In this document: piece by piece, positions 35,641 through 45,349 of the stretch
How the letters are laid out: the number at the start of each line of letters is the position of its first letter
Position numbering within the stretch: the stretch's first letter is position 1
Assembly: GCF_963855985.1 (NCBI RefSeq)
Contig: NC_087096.1
Location: 17,050,001-17,114,000, forward strand
Source of the DNA: Ostrinia nubilalis
Taxonomy: Eukaryota > Arthropoda > Insecta > Lepidoptera > Crambidae
Direction: 5' to 3'
Length of the DNA: 64,000 nucleotides
Translations under genes and position numbers: made by a program
The notes under the pieces: model-generated
Database searches by the model: none
Seen by the model: only the letters and a program-made list of their open reading frames with translations
Told to the model about the DNA's origin: nothing

Positions 35641-36702
35641 CCCATTATAGACTGAGTTTTCTTAAAGTGTCAGATTTTTGTTTTTTTGAAATGTGTTCAT
35701 AATTATGGTCTACATAATGCTATACAAGCATTAAAAAAATTATTCGACCTGTAATCTGGAAAAAAAATGCTGGTACCATATGGTACCGCTAGCCTCTTAC
35801 CGTGTCAGTTGGTTAAAACATAACTTTATCATGGACTTTATAAAAATTGGGTAAATTAGATATTTTATTATTATTATAATATTTATTAATATACAAGCAA
35901 ATAACAGGAGTGATATTAAATGTAAAAAAGCTGTATATTGGGTAAGCAATATTCATTTTTATCTTTAAATATTCAAAAATTTGGAATGGAGCTTAGCATT
36001 GCACGCTGCATATAGCCCCACGTTACATTTTCTATACTCTGATATTGTTCGAGAGTTGCAATTATCTTGAGTTCGTTCTATAAATTTCTGCTTCGACTTG
36101 GGACCTTCATCGTCCTCCAAAACTGCCAATGTTTGTGAAAGTTACATCTAAAATAAATAAAAACCCATGGTTTTGTAAAGTATAGGAAACTATTTTACTT
36201 TATCTTCCTGTATACCATATATACCATTGAATATATCACATACTTCCCAATAAATACAGTAAAAACTAAAAATCATAAAATAATTAAAAAGACACGGTAA
36301 GCGGCTAGCGGTACCGTACGGTACCAGTAATTTTGACATACAATATTTCCCATTATTATTACCTATCGATGTAATTTTACACCATTTCACAATAAAAGCA
36401 CTTATGGAGAATACAAGATTGTAACAAAATCAGTATTTCACTATCACACAAAAAAAATATGATCACTTACTTTTATGGCGCGTCAATTTTTAAGAGAAAA
36501 TTTTGATGCGCTCACTTCAATCATCAATTACACACAACTGAAAAGAATAACTGTCAATTTTTATTCCTATTAGCACAGACCATATCTATTGGCTACGATT
36601 TGCATCAATCAGAGCACTGCAGCTTTTCACGTGTTAATGTATAGAGCCAAATTAAAACACACAAAAAAGTGGTACCATATGGGACCGCTAGTCTATAATG
36701 GG
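35641..36702. mobile_element. piggyBac-type non-autonomous element, TTAA target duplication
   Basis: The left end is TTAA|CCCATTATAGACT and the right end is AGTCTATAATGGG|TTAA (TTAA at 35637-35640 and 36703-36706). Inverted ends starting CCC next to a duplicated TTAA are diagnostic of piggyBac transposons. The 1062-bp interior has no transposase frame. It contains three 16-bp palindromes of the type GGTACC-NNNN-GGTACC: GGTACCATATGGTACC (35772-35787), GGTACCGTACGGTACC (36310-36325) and an imperfect GGTACCATATGGGACC (36671-36686). The first two form part of a further ~35-bp internal inverted repeat, with GCTAGCC and CTTACCGTGTC arms. Confidence 0.9.
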
Positions 36703-36737
36703 TTAATATAATTTTATAGTAAGTGTTTAAATACTAG

Positions 36738-36910
36738 ATTCGCCCGCGTGAAATTCTGTTTGTCACACATCGTTATGAATTTAAGCCTTTGTTATTCGGA
36801 TGTATAAACCATAATACTGTACGGTTTCATAAAAATCCGTTGAGTAGTTTTTGCGAGAAAGAGTACTTACCTAACAAAAATCCATCCTTAAAACTTTCAA
36901 TAGTAGGTAT
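36738..36910 (+). mobile_element. Lep1-like dispersed repeat, copy 3
   Basis: Same block order as the copy at 4996-5192: CGCCCGCGTGAAATTCTGTT, TGTCACACATCGT, AAATCCGTTGAGTAGTTTTT, GAAAGAGTA, AAACTTTCAATAGTAGG. It is older and shorter than copy 1. Confidence 0.55.
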
Positions 36911-36949
36911 TACTGAGTAGCATGAAAGTTTCGTAAATGAAATGGAACT

Positions 36950-37200
36950 AAACAGCTAAAGTAAAATAAGCGGCGGGCAACTATGGCCAATGTCCGAGCT
37001 AGGACAATAACTCGCGGCTCCGTTTCTTTGGGCTCCAGTGGACACCGTCGGTAGTTTTAGTGGGTAGGCCTCGCCATTAGTGAGCAAGAGGGGAGAGTCC
37101 CACATAACCCACTGGCCTTCCCCATCGACCAGTGGGTATGCGCAGAGCATTTCCCGACGTTAAAAAAGAGCAACTAAGGCCCACCTTTTGTGCCCTTGAC
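36950..37200 (-). repeat. Unidentified coding-like repeat fragment
   Basis: A GC-richer block has a 64-codon open frame on the minus strand (37150-36956). It resembles dispersed repetitive DNA, but I cannot assign a family. Confidence 0.25.
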
Positions 37201-38741
37201 TTTGCTCCTTGCTGGAGTAGCGAATCGGTCGGTTGCGATTAGAAGCAATTTCACATTAAAGTACACAAGGAAAATACTTTGTCTGTACTCCTATTAACAT
37301 AAATAGCCATAACAAAGACCGAAGCCAAGTGTGGAAGACAACGGGCAGTTACTCACCACGATATGAACAAACCTTGTATTGTCTCAATTGTCCTCCCGAC
37401 TTCAATCTTCGCAGAAATATTCCATAACAACTAGAAATAAGTTACTAGCAGTAGCTAATTCATTTCAGTAGGTATACGATTAAGATTTTATCCAGTTTTT
37501 AAATTTTAATAAAATCTTACGAATAAAAACGCGAAAGATGGGATTATTGTCGATAGATGATGTTCAGATTGATTTAAGTACCTAGGTAATTAAGTTCACT
37601 GATGTCCAAATATTAACTAATGTAATTAAATAGACAGTAAACGCTAAAGAAATACCTATAAATGAAACGGTATCACATTATTTCTTTTTCACAAAAGCGC
37701 AGGACTTTCAAAACCTGCTAGGGTAGTTTGAATTATGGAATGAACTATAGCCACATCTTTCTGCACGCATGCGCAACTGGTAGAACACTCCCCTCTGTCG
37801 ATCATGGACGTTTATTTTGCGTTAGCGTCGTTTACGTGTTTTATTTTGTGGCCCTTGTCTCGATCGATTTTTTTGATAACTAAAAGAGAAAGAATCTCTC
37901 CGCTCCGCGTGGTTTCCGATCTATCAAAAATTTTGTAATTTGGCTGTGCTGTACCTCACCAACAGATATTACTAGTTTAATCAGTTAAGACAGATAAGTA
38001 CATGTTATTCCGCCCGCATGCGAAGTTGCAGGCGTAGCTTATCTTAAATAAGCACAGAAGGGATCTGTAACAATCAGTCGTCAGTGTTGACTGATGTTAC
38101 CCGAGCCCGCACGTGCGTGACCGATTCGTACACGTTTCGCTAGCTCTACACGCTTAAAGCTACGAGTATGTTTCCACCTCTGCAACTGTAGCAAATCTAC
38201 TTCCGTAGCTCTAATTTTCGTGTCTAGGGATCACGATCTTGACCAACATTAAAAACCCAACTTTCTTCTTGGAGTTTGATCCAAAATTAATTCTATCAAT
38301 GTGCAGCGCATTTCAAAGTAACTGTTTGGTAAAAAAAGACCCACCATTACATGGTCATGAAATCGCGATTCTGTTCCAGCAGTATTCGAAAATTCTGAAA
38401 ATGATGTATGATTCATGAAATAGGATAATTAGGTACTTAATGGACGTCCTGGTTAGACCAGCCATGCATCTACTTATTCAATTTGTTATTCACAGTGTGC
38501 TTTAGAATTTTACCCACTCAATAGAGCCGTAACTATTATTTCTTTATTATAGTGTGACTTATTTTAAGTAGTTTTCGTATGTAGAGTAAACATAGTTCAC
38601 ACGCAAGCGCAGCGCACGTGTGGCGCGGGCGCATGCTCCGCTAGCCACGCTCCTGGTGACGTCATTATACGCGTGGTTATTATTGCACACTTGCACACGT
38701 ATAAGCGTGAAAAAATAAACAACAGGAGCAGGAGAAAAATC
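37201..38741. other. Intronic DNA, no gene seen
   Basis: Mostly AT-rich. At about 38600-38700 a CpG-rich patch carries GTGACGTCATTATACGCG, including a perfect TGACGTCA (CRE-type) motif. No transcript can be assigned. Confidence 0.35.
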
Positions 38742-38847
38742 TAATAATAATAATAATAATGTATTTTTATTTATTTTTTTTGATAATTTACATTGTAAAA
38801 AAATATTTAAAATTAAGAACCAAAGTTAATAAAGATAATAATAATAG
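38742..38847 (+). mobile_element. TAA microsatellite plus stub of an R4/Dong-like 3' tail
   Basis: A (TAA)n run (38742-38760) is followed by about 75 bp matching the 3' tail at 40775-40855: TTTGATAATTTACATTGT, TATTTAAAATTAAGAACCAA and GTTAATAAAGA. It ends with another ATAATAATAAT run. This is a very short first insertion immediately upstream of the longer copy. Confidence 0.8.
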
Positions 38848-40866
38848 GGCAGCTTTGTGGCGAGCTGTTGGTGAGTAGCGACACCACGGGGCCAGTTGTT
38901 AATCCGAGTGCTCCCGAGAGGCGGTCAAGACCCTCGTCTTCGGCTTGCCGAAGTGGAATCCGAGAGGGTCTGCAGGACTTTCACCTCTGGCTTGCCTTAA
39001 CCGGCCGGCCAGAGTGGAGTCGCTAGAGCTATATGCTCCAGGGGTGGAAGTGTTAAAGGGCATAACGCCGCGAGTAACTTCGGAGAAAGCGCAGCACACC
39101 TCTCTACACCCCTGAGCTGGCAGACGCCAATGTTGCTCCTCAGTCCGGTCTATACGACCCATGACGCCACGGGGGGCCCATTTAGTCGCTGGCTAGTCAC
39201 CGCCTGCCATTTTTTCAGTCCGAGACTATGAACCAGGCAGGTGTCCCGTAGTCTCCATCCATAGCCCAGTAACCAGTCCATCCATCCTTCATCCATAACC
39301 CTAGTCCATTCTCCAATAACTGCAATAGCTCCTGTGCACAGGCTGGGGATGGTCTCTGGCTACATCCCATGATATGGTCAGAGACTAGATCCAGCATGTG
39401 CACCACTTTCACTTTTGTCGATTATTTTGCGCTTAAAACGGCCTCTACGTGTTGGATCTGTATCCCCACGCAAGCCTTATAAAGGACCGGGCCACTTTTG
39501 ACCCGTGAGCTCCAAAGCGTACAAACATAATAATAATAGTCTTTTGTCTGGCGGCAACAAAGTAAGAGCTTTCAACGGTTGGGTGATGCCTCTATTGATA
39601 TACTCCTTCGGCATACTAAGATGGACTCAGACTGAACTTGACGCCCTGGATAGGAAGGTACGTCAGCAGCTCACACAACATCGCATGTTACATCCGCGTT
39701 CATCTGTGATGAGACTGTACATTCCACGGAAGTGGGGTGGTCGAGGCTTTTTAAATGCCAAGAACCTCCACAACCGTGAAGTGTGCAGTCTCAGGGATTA
39801 TTTCCTTGCCAATGAGTGCGGAATGCATCGCGATGTTGTGGCAGTTGACAAAGGCCTCACGCCGCTCTCCTTGGCGAACGAGAACTGGCGCAAGCCAAAG
39901 GTCCTGAGCGTCGCGGATCGGAAGGACGTATGGAAGAGCAAGGAGCTGCACGGGAGGTTCTATCGGGCCCTTACAGGTCCTGATGTAGACCTCCTCGCCT
40001 CGGTGAACTGGCTACGCTTCGGTGACCTCTTTGGGGAAACCGAGGGTTTTGCTTGTGCAATTGCTGACGAGGTCATGATGACGAACAATTACCGAAAATA
40101 TATCCTGAAGGACGGTACGGTCGACATTTGTCGAGCATGCCACCGTCCCGGAGAGTCACTCAGGCATATAATTTCTGGTTGTTCGCATCTTGCTAACGGT
40201 GAGTACTTGCACAGGCATAACCTAGTAGCCAGAATCATCCATCAGCAACTTGCTCTTCAGTACGGCCTTCTTGAATCTGAGACGCCTTATTACCGATACC
40301 AGCCGGTGCCAGTTCTCGAAAATGGTCATGCATTGCTCTATTGGGATCGTTCTATCATCACAGACAGGACTATTGTCTGTAATAAGCCTGATATTGTGGT
40401 GGTTGACCGATCCCAACGTCGGGCAATGCTCGTTGACATTACCATCCCGCATGACGAAAACCTCGTGAAGGCCGAGAAGGAAAAGCAAAGCAAATACCTT
40501 GACTTGGCCCACGAGGTGACCGCCATGTGGGATGTTGACTCGACGATCATTGTCCCGATAGTTGTCTCGGCAAACGGGCTAATAGCGAAGAGCTTCGACC
40601 AACATCTAAAGAAGCTCTCGCTGGATGGTTGGCTCAAGGGTCAGATGCAAAAGGCGGTGATCCTCAGCACGGCACGCATTGTCCGGAGGTTCCTCAGCCT
40701 GTGACCCTGACCACCGGTAGCTTGGGCCCTGCTCCGCTACCAGCGGAATAACTATTTTTAAGTATTTTTTTATAATGTATTTTTATTTATTTTTTTTTTT
40801 GATAATTTACATTGTAAAAAAATATTTAAAATTAAGAACCAAAGTTAATAAAGAGAATAATAATAA
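38848..40866 (+). mobile_element. R4/Dong-like LINE copy in a TAA repeat
   Basis: The copy begins right after the TAA run and ends in the same 3' tail plus AATAATAATAA. It holds a long open C-terminal coding region (39505-40704). The first ~650 bp carries no reverse transcriptase sequence, so it may be 5' UTR joined to the 3' coding part by an internal deletion. Insertion in TAA repeats is known for Dong elements of the R4 clade, which fits the restriction-like endonuclease seen in the protein. Confidence 0.7.
39505..40704 (+). CDS. C-terminal part of a LINE polyprotein with CCHC knuckle and restriction-like endonuclease
   Basis: Open for about 400 codons with no stop. The first ATG in frame is at about 39586; the upstream start is a truncation. 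It begins just after the RT catalytic region, in the thumb: WVMPLLIYSFGILRWTQTEL, then YIPRKWGGRGF. It then has the knuckle CRACHRPGESLRHIISGC (C-x2-C-x7-H-x5-C, residues ~210-230), followed by KPDIVVVDRSQRRAMLVDIT and EKEKQSKYLDLA. These supply the PD, D and K residues of a PD-(D/E)xK restriction-like endonuclease, as in R2, R4 and CRE-type LINEs. It lacks the RT active site, so it could not copy itself. The uninterrupted frame points to a recent insertion. Confidence 0.75.
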   Translation: MSSKAYKHNNNSLLSGGNKVRAFNGWVMPLLIYSFGILRWTQTELDALDRKVRQQLTQHRMLHPRSSVMRLYIPRKWGGRGFLNAKNLHNREVCSLRDYFLANECGMHRDVVAVDKGLTPLSLANENWRKPKVLSVADRKDVWKSKELHGRFYRALTGPDVDLLASVNWLRFGDLFGETEGFACAIADEVMMTNNYRKYILKDGTVDICRACHRPGESLRHIISGCSHLANGEYLHRHNLVARIIHQQLALQYGLLESETPYYRYQPVPVLENGHALLYWDRSIITDRTIVCNKPDIVVVDRSQRRAMLVDITIPHDENLVKAEKEKQSKYLDLAHEVTAMWDVDSTIIVPIVVSANGLIAKSFDQHLKKLSLDGWLKGQMQKAVILSTARIVRRFLSL

Positions 40867-41138
40867 AACATATATTTCAGATATAAATCCATATAAAGGT
40901 GTTAGTAACATGATCATCTTAATCTAGTGTTAATAATAATAGAATGTAAATTGGTACTAATTAGCGCCACGTACGTTTTCTGAAGATCCTAATATAATAG
41001 AGAGACTGCTCGGGACGAGAAAAACTGCCGCTGACAAATAATGGCCATAGAACGTGTATGCCATGATTTATAGTTAAGTTTAAAAGCTAACGGTGATGAA
41101 TGATGTTAATTGGGTCTGGTCTATACCACCTCATTAAA
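40867..41138. other. Intronic DNA between two LINE insertions
   Basis: Nothing recognised. Confidence 0.4.
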
Positions 41139-41153
41139 TAAGTAGGCGCAATA

Positions 41154-42298
41154 CGGGACTATTCCCACCTCTCGTTCCCACCACTGCAACTCCTGTGTAA
41201 CCAGGATCTACAGCTTGACCGCCACAAAAACCCAACCAATGAAGGTCAAGTTTGTCCCGGGGGAAAGTTAAACTGTCATTGGACCCGCAACGAAATTAAT
41301 CAGAAGAACATAGGAGGAGTTCGAAATTAAGGTTCGACTTCCCTCCATTGCAAAGCGGATGACAGGTGACAAACAAAGGTTTAAAACCTTTAAGAAAAAG
41401 ATTATGCACCACGGACAATAAAATAAATTAAGGGGGCCTATCTTATGAGCAATTAGCAACTACCTGCCAATAATATTTTTCACAAAATCGCTTAAAAGCA
41501 CGGAAATTTTTCCTTGTCGCGACAAGATCGGTGTAATAAATTGCGGAAACAGATGTATGTTGTATTGAATTAAGCATTATATCACGTTCATGTTTCCAAA
41601 GATCACACTCCCACAAGATATGATGGGCAGACTGCTCATGACTGACATCATCAGTGGAACACTCACAAAAAGGAGACGGAACTAGTTTGAATTCGTAAAG
41701 TTTATGTTTAAAGTTGCCATGTCCCGTGAGGAACTGCGACGAGCAATGGTCGATTTCTAACCATCGCTTAGTTAGACGTTCGCGTACATTCGGGAAGAAT
41801 TTATATAAGTGACGTCCTTTGACTGACGTATCCCATCTTTTTTGCCATTCATTAAGTAAATCTTCTTCAACGACTTCTCGGGAATCAAATAATCGACTTA
41901 TTTTAGAACGATCGCGGCTATTTAAGAAATCGGAGGTTATATTTTCCCTTGATGCGAAGTACATAGCCGCACGCTTTTGTACCTCTAAGTCGACCGGCAG
42001 TACACCAGCCAGGACTGGCAGAGCCTCCGTGCTCACAGTTCTGTAAGCTTTGCAAAGAAAAATCAATGCAAGGCGTTGACTTTGGAGTAGTTTCCGTCGA
42101 GCGGCTCCTATAGTAGCTCTGTCAGCCCAAACTGGTGCACCATAGCAAATGGAGCTTAAATAAGTGGCCGAATATATTACTCGGAGGATTTTAAACGTTA
42201 GACCCCACGTCGAGGTTGAAATGTGACTTAAGGCATAAAAGTTCTTTTTAGCTTTTTCACCGATCTGTTTAATGTGCTCGACAAAACTAAAGTTTTTC
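41154..42298 (-). mobile_element. 5'-truncated R1-like LINE with 15-bp target duplication
   Basis: The direct repeat TAAGTAGGCGCAATA (41139-41153 and 42299-42313) flanks a minus-strand insertion of 1145 bp. Its 3' UTR (41154-41440) is the same sequence as two other fragments in the window (25181-25404 and 54696-54837). The truncation falls within the coding region, downstream of the RT catalytic core. There is no poly(A); the 3' end is GAATAGTCCCG on the minus strand. Confidence 0.9.
41443..42295 (-). pseudogene. C-terminal domain of an R1-like LINE ORF2 protein
   Basis: The frame is open for about 284 codons to the stop at 41443. It begins FVEHIKQIGEKAKKNFYALS (connection region), continues YSATYLSSICYGAPVWADRA and KLLQSQRLALIFLCKAYRTV, then WQKRWDTSVKGRHLYKFFP, SQFLTGHGNFKHKL and the knuckle CECSTDDVSHEQSAHHILWE. 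The WQ.RW..S.KGR..Y and LTGHG.F blocks are typical of R1-related LINEs of arthropods. Truncated at the 5' end, it has no RT or endonuclease, so it is a relic despite the clean frame. Confidence 0.8.
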
Positions 42299-42766
42299 TA
42301 AGTAGGCGCAATAGAGGCAACAGAAGAAGTGTATTCGTAACTAACTTGATCTAGGGTAATAGAGTGAAGGTATTGTTTGAGAACGTTTTTTTCTTTACCC
42401 TATACTTCTTTAAGCTGGCTAATGGTAGAAGACACGATGTACTAAAGGTTACTTGAGCGAAAAAGAAAGGAAAAGTTCAATTAGTCAATAAGCAAATAGA
42501 ACGTATTAAAAAAACAAGTGACACTAAATGAGGTTTGTGTACAAAATAAAGTTTTATGCTAACACAAGTAATGAATTCGCTAATCACTGCGAGTGGAAAG
42601 TCGTCTACGTCACTGCGCAGGTTTGCTTAATTTCCCTCATCGAGAACTTTTGTCACGCTTAGGGCTGACCATAGTGACCATGCCGTTAGTAAATGACACG
42701 CAAAATCAATTAAACTGTCACACGCTTTGCCATGAGTGACATTCTATTGACCGATATTATTATTAA

Positions 42767-42915
42767 GGGCCGATTTTTCAATCGTCGGATAACTTTTAAC
42801 CGAAGAATAAAATTTTCATTTTGACATGTTTTTCATACTGAAACCGTGCTGAAACTGTCAATGTGCCAAACTTATTCTTTAGTTAAAAGTTATCCGACGA
42901 TTGAAAAATCAGCCC
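42767..42915. mobile_element. MITE, PIF/Harbinger-like, TAA target duplication
   Basis: Arms of about 34 bp are near-perfect inverses: GGGCCGATTTTTCAATCGTC continuing GGATAACTTTTAAC, against GTTAAAAGTTATCC continuing GACGATTGAAAAATCAGCCC. TAA lies on both sides (42764-42766 and 42916-42918). A 149-bp length with a 3-bp TWA duplication fits PIF/Harbinger MITEs. Confidence 0.8.
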
Positions 42916-43047
42916 TAAGTCACCTAAAGTCTAAAGCAAAAATTAGGTATTCAAGATTCTTAGTGCTCCTTAGTTTTTCATGAATTTAGTAGTGCACCTG
43001 TCACTTATCTGGCAGTAATGTAACCTTCATGCAAATCCATTAGATAC

Positions 43048-43061
43048 GATGACACATCATC
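43048..43061 (+). repeat. Target-site duplication, left copy (Jockey-type LINE)
   Basis: GATGACACATCATC is repeated exactly at 48661-48674, directly after the poly(A) tract. Confidence 0.9.
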
Positions 43062-43747
43062 ATTCGCTTCGCATCGCTCGCACGGTACGGACGTGCGCTC
43101 CGCCTCGCCCGCCCGCTCGCATGCGCTGCGCTCCGAGTTCCTCGAGCTTATCGCCCTCGCTCTGCGAGTCTTGTTTCTGTGGTGTTTTGTCACAATTACG
43201 TGGCTTGCCCGCGGCTGCGCTTGGGATACCTAACGATGATAACGAACAAGCGTAGTTAAACGCCTTTCTAAAGGCGGTTCGGTTCGATTGGGAGCGACCG
43301 ACAGTGCCTTTTTCAAGGCGCTGAAATTTCCTGCCGCCGCCGGTATATTAGGCTGTGAACCTTGGCCTCCTGGAAGGCACGTTTGAGAGGGTGAGGCGTT
43401 CCTCCTCGCCCTTGAGACACTCGGTTTCATAGTCTTCTCACTGCCGGGCGTGACCCCCCCTACCCCTCCCTACTTTCCATCCCTGAAGGAGCGTATCCCT
43501 GGTTGTTTTTACGACCGGGGCCCTCCTGAAGGACTGCTAGGAGTAGGTACTCACCCTACGTCGCGGCGTTGCTACGTTGCGGCGTAGTTACATTGGCTAG
43601 GGCACACTTTTCCGACACACCCCGCTCGGTTTACACCGACTGTGCGGGACTTACACACCGCTATAACCACCGAGTTTCTTGCCGGCTCTTCTCGGTGGTT
43701 GCGACTTGCGAACCGGTGTAGATTCACGCGAATCTCAACTCCATGCC

Positions 43748-45349
43748 ATGGACACGGAGGAACTCCTAAAGTTCCTCCGGGCCACTCACCCGGAGGTCCT
43801 CTCCGGGTTTAAAGCCCACATACGGGCAAAATCCCTCGCAAGCTCCGTATATGAGGAGCCTGCTTCCCCGTCATGTCCCGAGGACGCCATGTGCGATCCT
43901 AACTCGGCCCCGCTACCAATCCCGCTCACGAACGACCACTCTATTGTCATAGAGCACCAATCCCATGCCCCCAGTAGGGACATGGAATGTGACTCTGTCT
44001 CAGACGCAGATGACGGTGGCTTCACTACCGTCAGTCGTGCGAAGAGGACCCGCAAATCCGCGGCCTCTCCCCCTCCTTCCCCCCCTGCGAAGGCGCTGAA
44101 GGCCAACTCGGGCCTCTCTCAGCCCTCGCAATCTTCCCAGCCCTCCGGCTCGCAGTCGAGCACCGGGCGGACTGTCAGAGTCCCCCCAGTCTTTGTCCAG
44201 GACAAGGCGTCCTGGAACAAGATTTCCGGCGCGCTCAAGGAGCGTCACATTAACTTCTCGCACGCTAAGTCGTGCAACGTAGGTATTAAGGTGTCCTTGT
44301 CCACCTCGGACGAGCACCGAGCCCTAACACGATTCCTAGATGAAAACCGTATCGGTTATCATACTTTCCCCCGCGAGGAGGAAAGGGAGCTGCGGGTTGT
44401 TATCCGTGGCCTTCCCAAGGAGCTAGACTCCGCCTCCATCTTGGCCGACCTCAAGGCCCAAAACTTCCCTGTCAAACAGGTTCATCGTCTGTACAGGACT
44501 CGTACTCGTGAACCATTTGACCTTGTCCAAGTAGTCTTGGACTATTCCGATGAAGCAAAATCGATTTTCAATTTGAAATCGGTTTGCTTTATCTCCGGGC
44601 TCAAAGTCGAGCCACCCCGTAAGCGCGGCGCTCCCGGCCAGTGCCACCGCTGTCAACATTACGGGCACGCTGCCCGTAATTGTCACGCCCGTCCTAGGTG
44701 CGTTAAGTGCCTAGGCGATCACGGCACAGCCGACTGTGTCCGTGACAAGGCCACAGCCACCGAACCACCGAGCTGCATACTGTGTGGTACCCAGGGTCAT
44801 CCTGCGAATTATCGCGGTTGTCCCCGGGCCCCACGCACTCAGCCGCGTGCCCCCATCCCCTCTGCCCCCAGGCAGATCAATGCTACTCGCAACTTTGCGG
44901 TAGCAAATGAGGCTCCAAGCCTCCGCCCCAACAGGCCCAATGCTTGGGCTAGGCCTCTGGCCTACACCCAGGCTGCCAGCCTTACTCCCGCACCCGCCCA
45001 AACAGCTGTGGCCCCACCCGCGCCCCAGCAGGCTCCTCAACCCCACCCAGCCCCTAAGGCCACGCCAAAGGCACCTACCCATCAGGCGTCTAACCCAAGT
45101 CCCCCTGCCCCTAAGGCACCGGCCCACAAAGTCCCGGCCCCTCAGGCCAAGCCCCAGCCGTCACATTCACCTGTGGCTGACATTAAACTGGTCAGAGACT
45201 TCTTTGGCCAAATTAATGTCGGCGAGATGTTTGTGATCGCCGCAAAACTGCGCGCGACTAATGGCGAAGGCAACATCATGGATAGGTTATCTATCCTCGC
45301 CGAACACGTAGACTTTTGCTACGCTATCTCCTCTTTCCACGCTCCGTAA
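43748..45349 (+). CDS. LINE ORF1: gag-like nucleic-acid-binding protein
   Basis: 533 codons. I chose ATG 43748 (MDTEELLKFL) because the frame upstream has only a TTG. The N-terminal half is Ser/Pro-rich with a basic RAKRTRKS tract. A central region (~residues 140-300) has RVVIRGLPKELD and resembles the RRM-like/PRE_C2HC part of Jockey gag proteins. Three zinc knuckles follow: CHRCQHYGHAARNC, CVKCLGDHGTADC and CILCGTQGHPANYRGC (~residues 298-361). The C-terminal third is very rich in Pro and Ala. The product coats element RNA. Its stop overlaps the next start (TAATG), so ORF2 is probably translated by termination-reinitiation. Confidence 0.93.
   Translation: MDTEELLKFLRATHPEVLSGFKAHIRAKSLASSVYEEPASPSCPEDAMCDPNSAPLPIPLTNDHSIVIEHQSHAPSRDMECDSVSDADDGGFTTVSRAKRTRKSAASPPPSPPAKALKANSGLSQPSQSSQPSGSQSSTGRTVRVPPVFVQDKASWNKISGALKERHINFSHAKSCNVGIKVSLSTSDEHRALTRFLDENRIGYHTFPREEERELRVVIRGLPKELDSASILADLKAQNFPVKQVHRLYRTRTREPFDLVQVVLDYSDEAKSIFNLKSVCFISGLKVEPPRKRGAPGQCHRCQHYGHAARNCHARPRCVKCLGDHGTADCVRDKATATEPPSCILCGTQGHPANYRGCPRAPRTQPRAPIPSAPRQINATRNFAVANEAPSLRPNRPNAWARPLAYTQAASLTPAPAQTAVAPPAPQQAPQPHPAPKATPKAPTHQASNPSPPAPKAPAHKVPAPQAKPQPSHSPVADIKLVRDFFGQINVGEMFVIAAKLRATNGEGNIMDRLSILAEHVDFCYAISSFHAP

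Noticed and set aside
38899..39412. Minus-strand open frames before the R4/Dong-like coding region
   Set aside because: They lie in the likely untranslated 5' part of the element, on the wrong strand, with no known domain.
43786..45127. Several open frames on the strand opposite LINE ORF1
   Set aside because: High GC content lowers stop frequency. They mirror the gag coding sequence and carry no independent domain.
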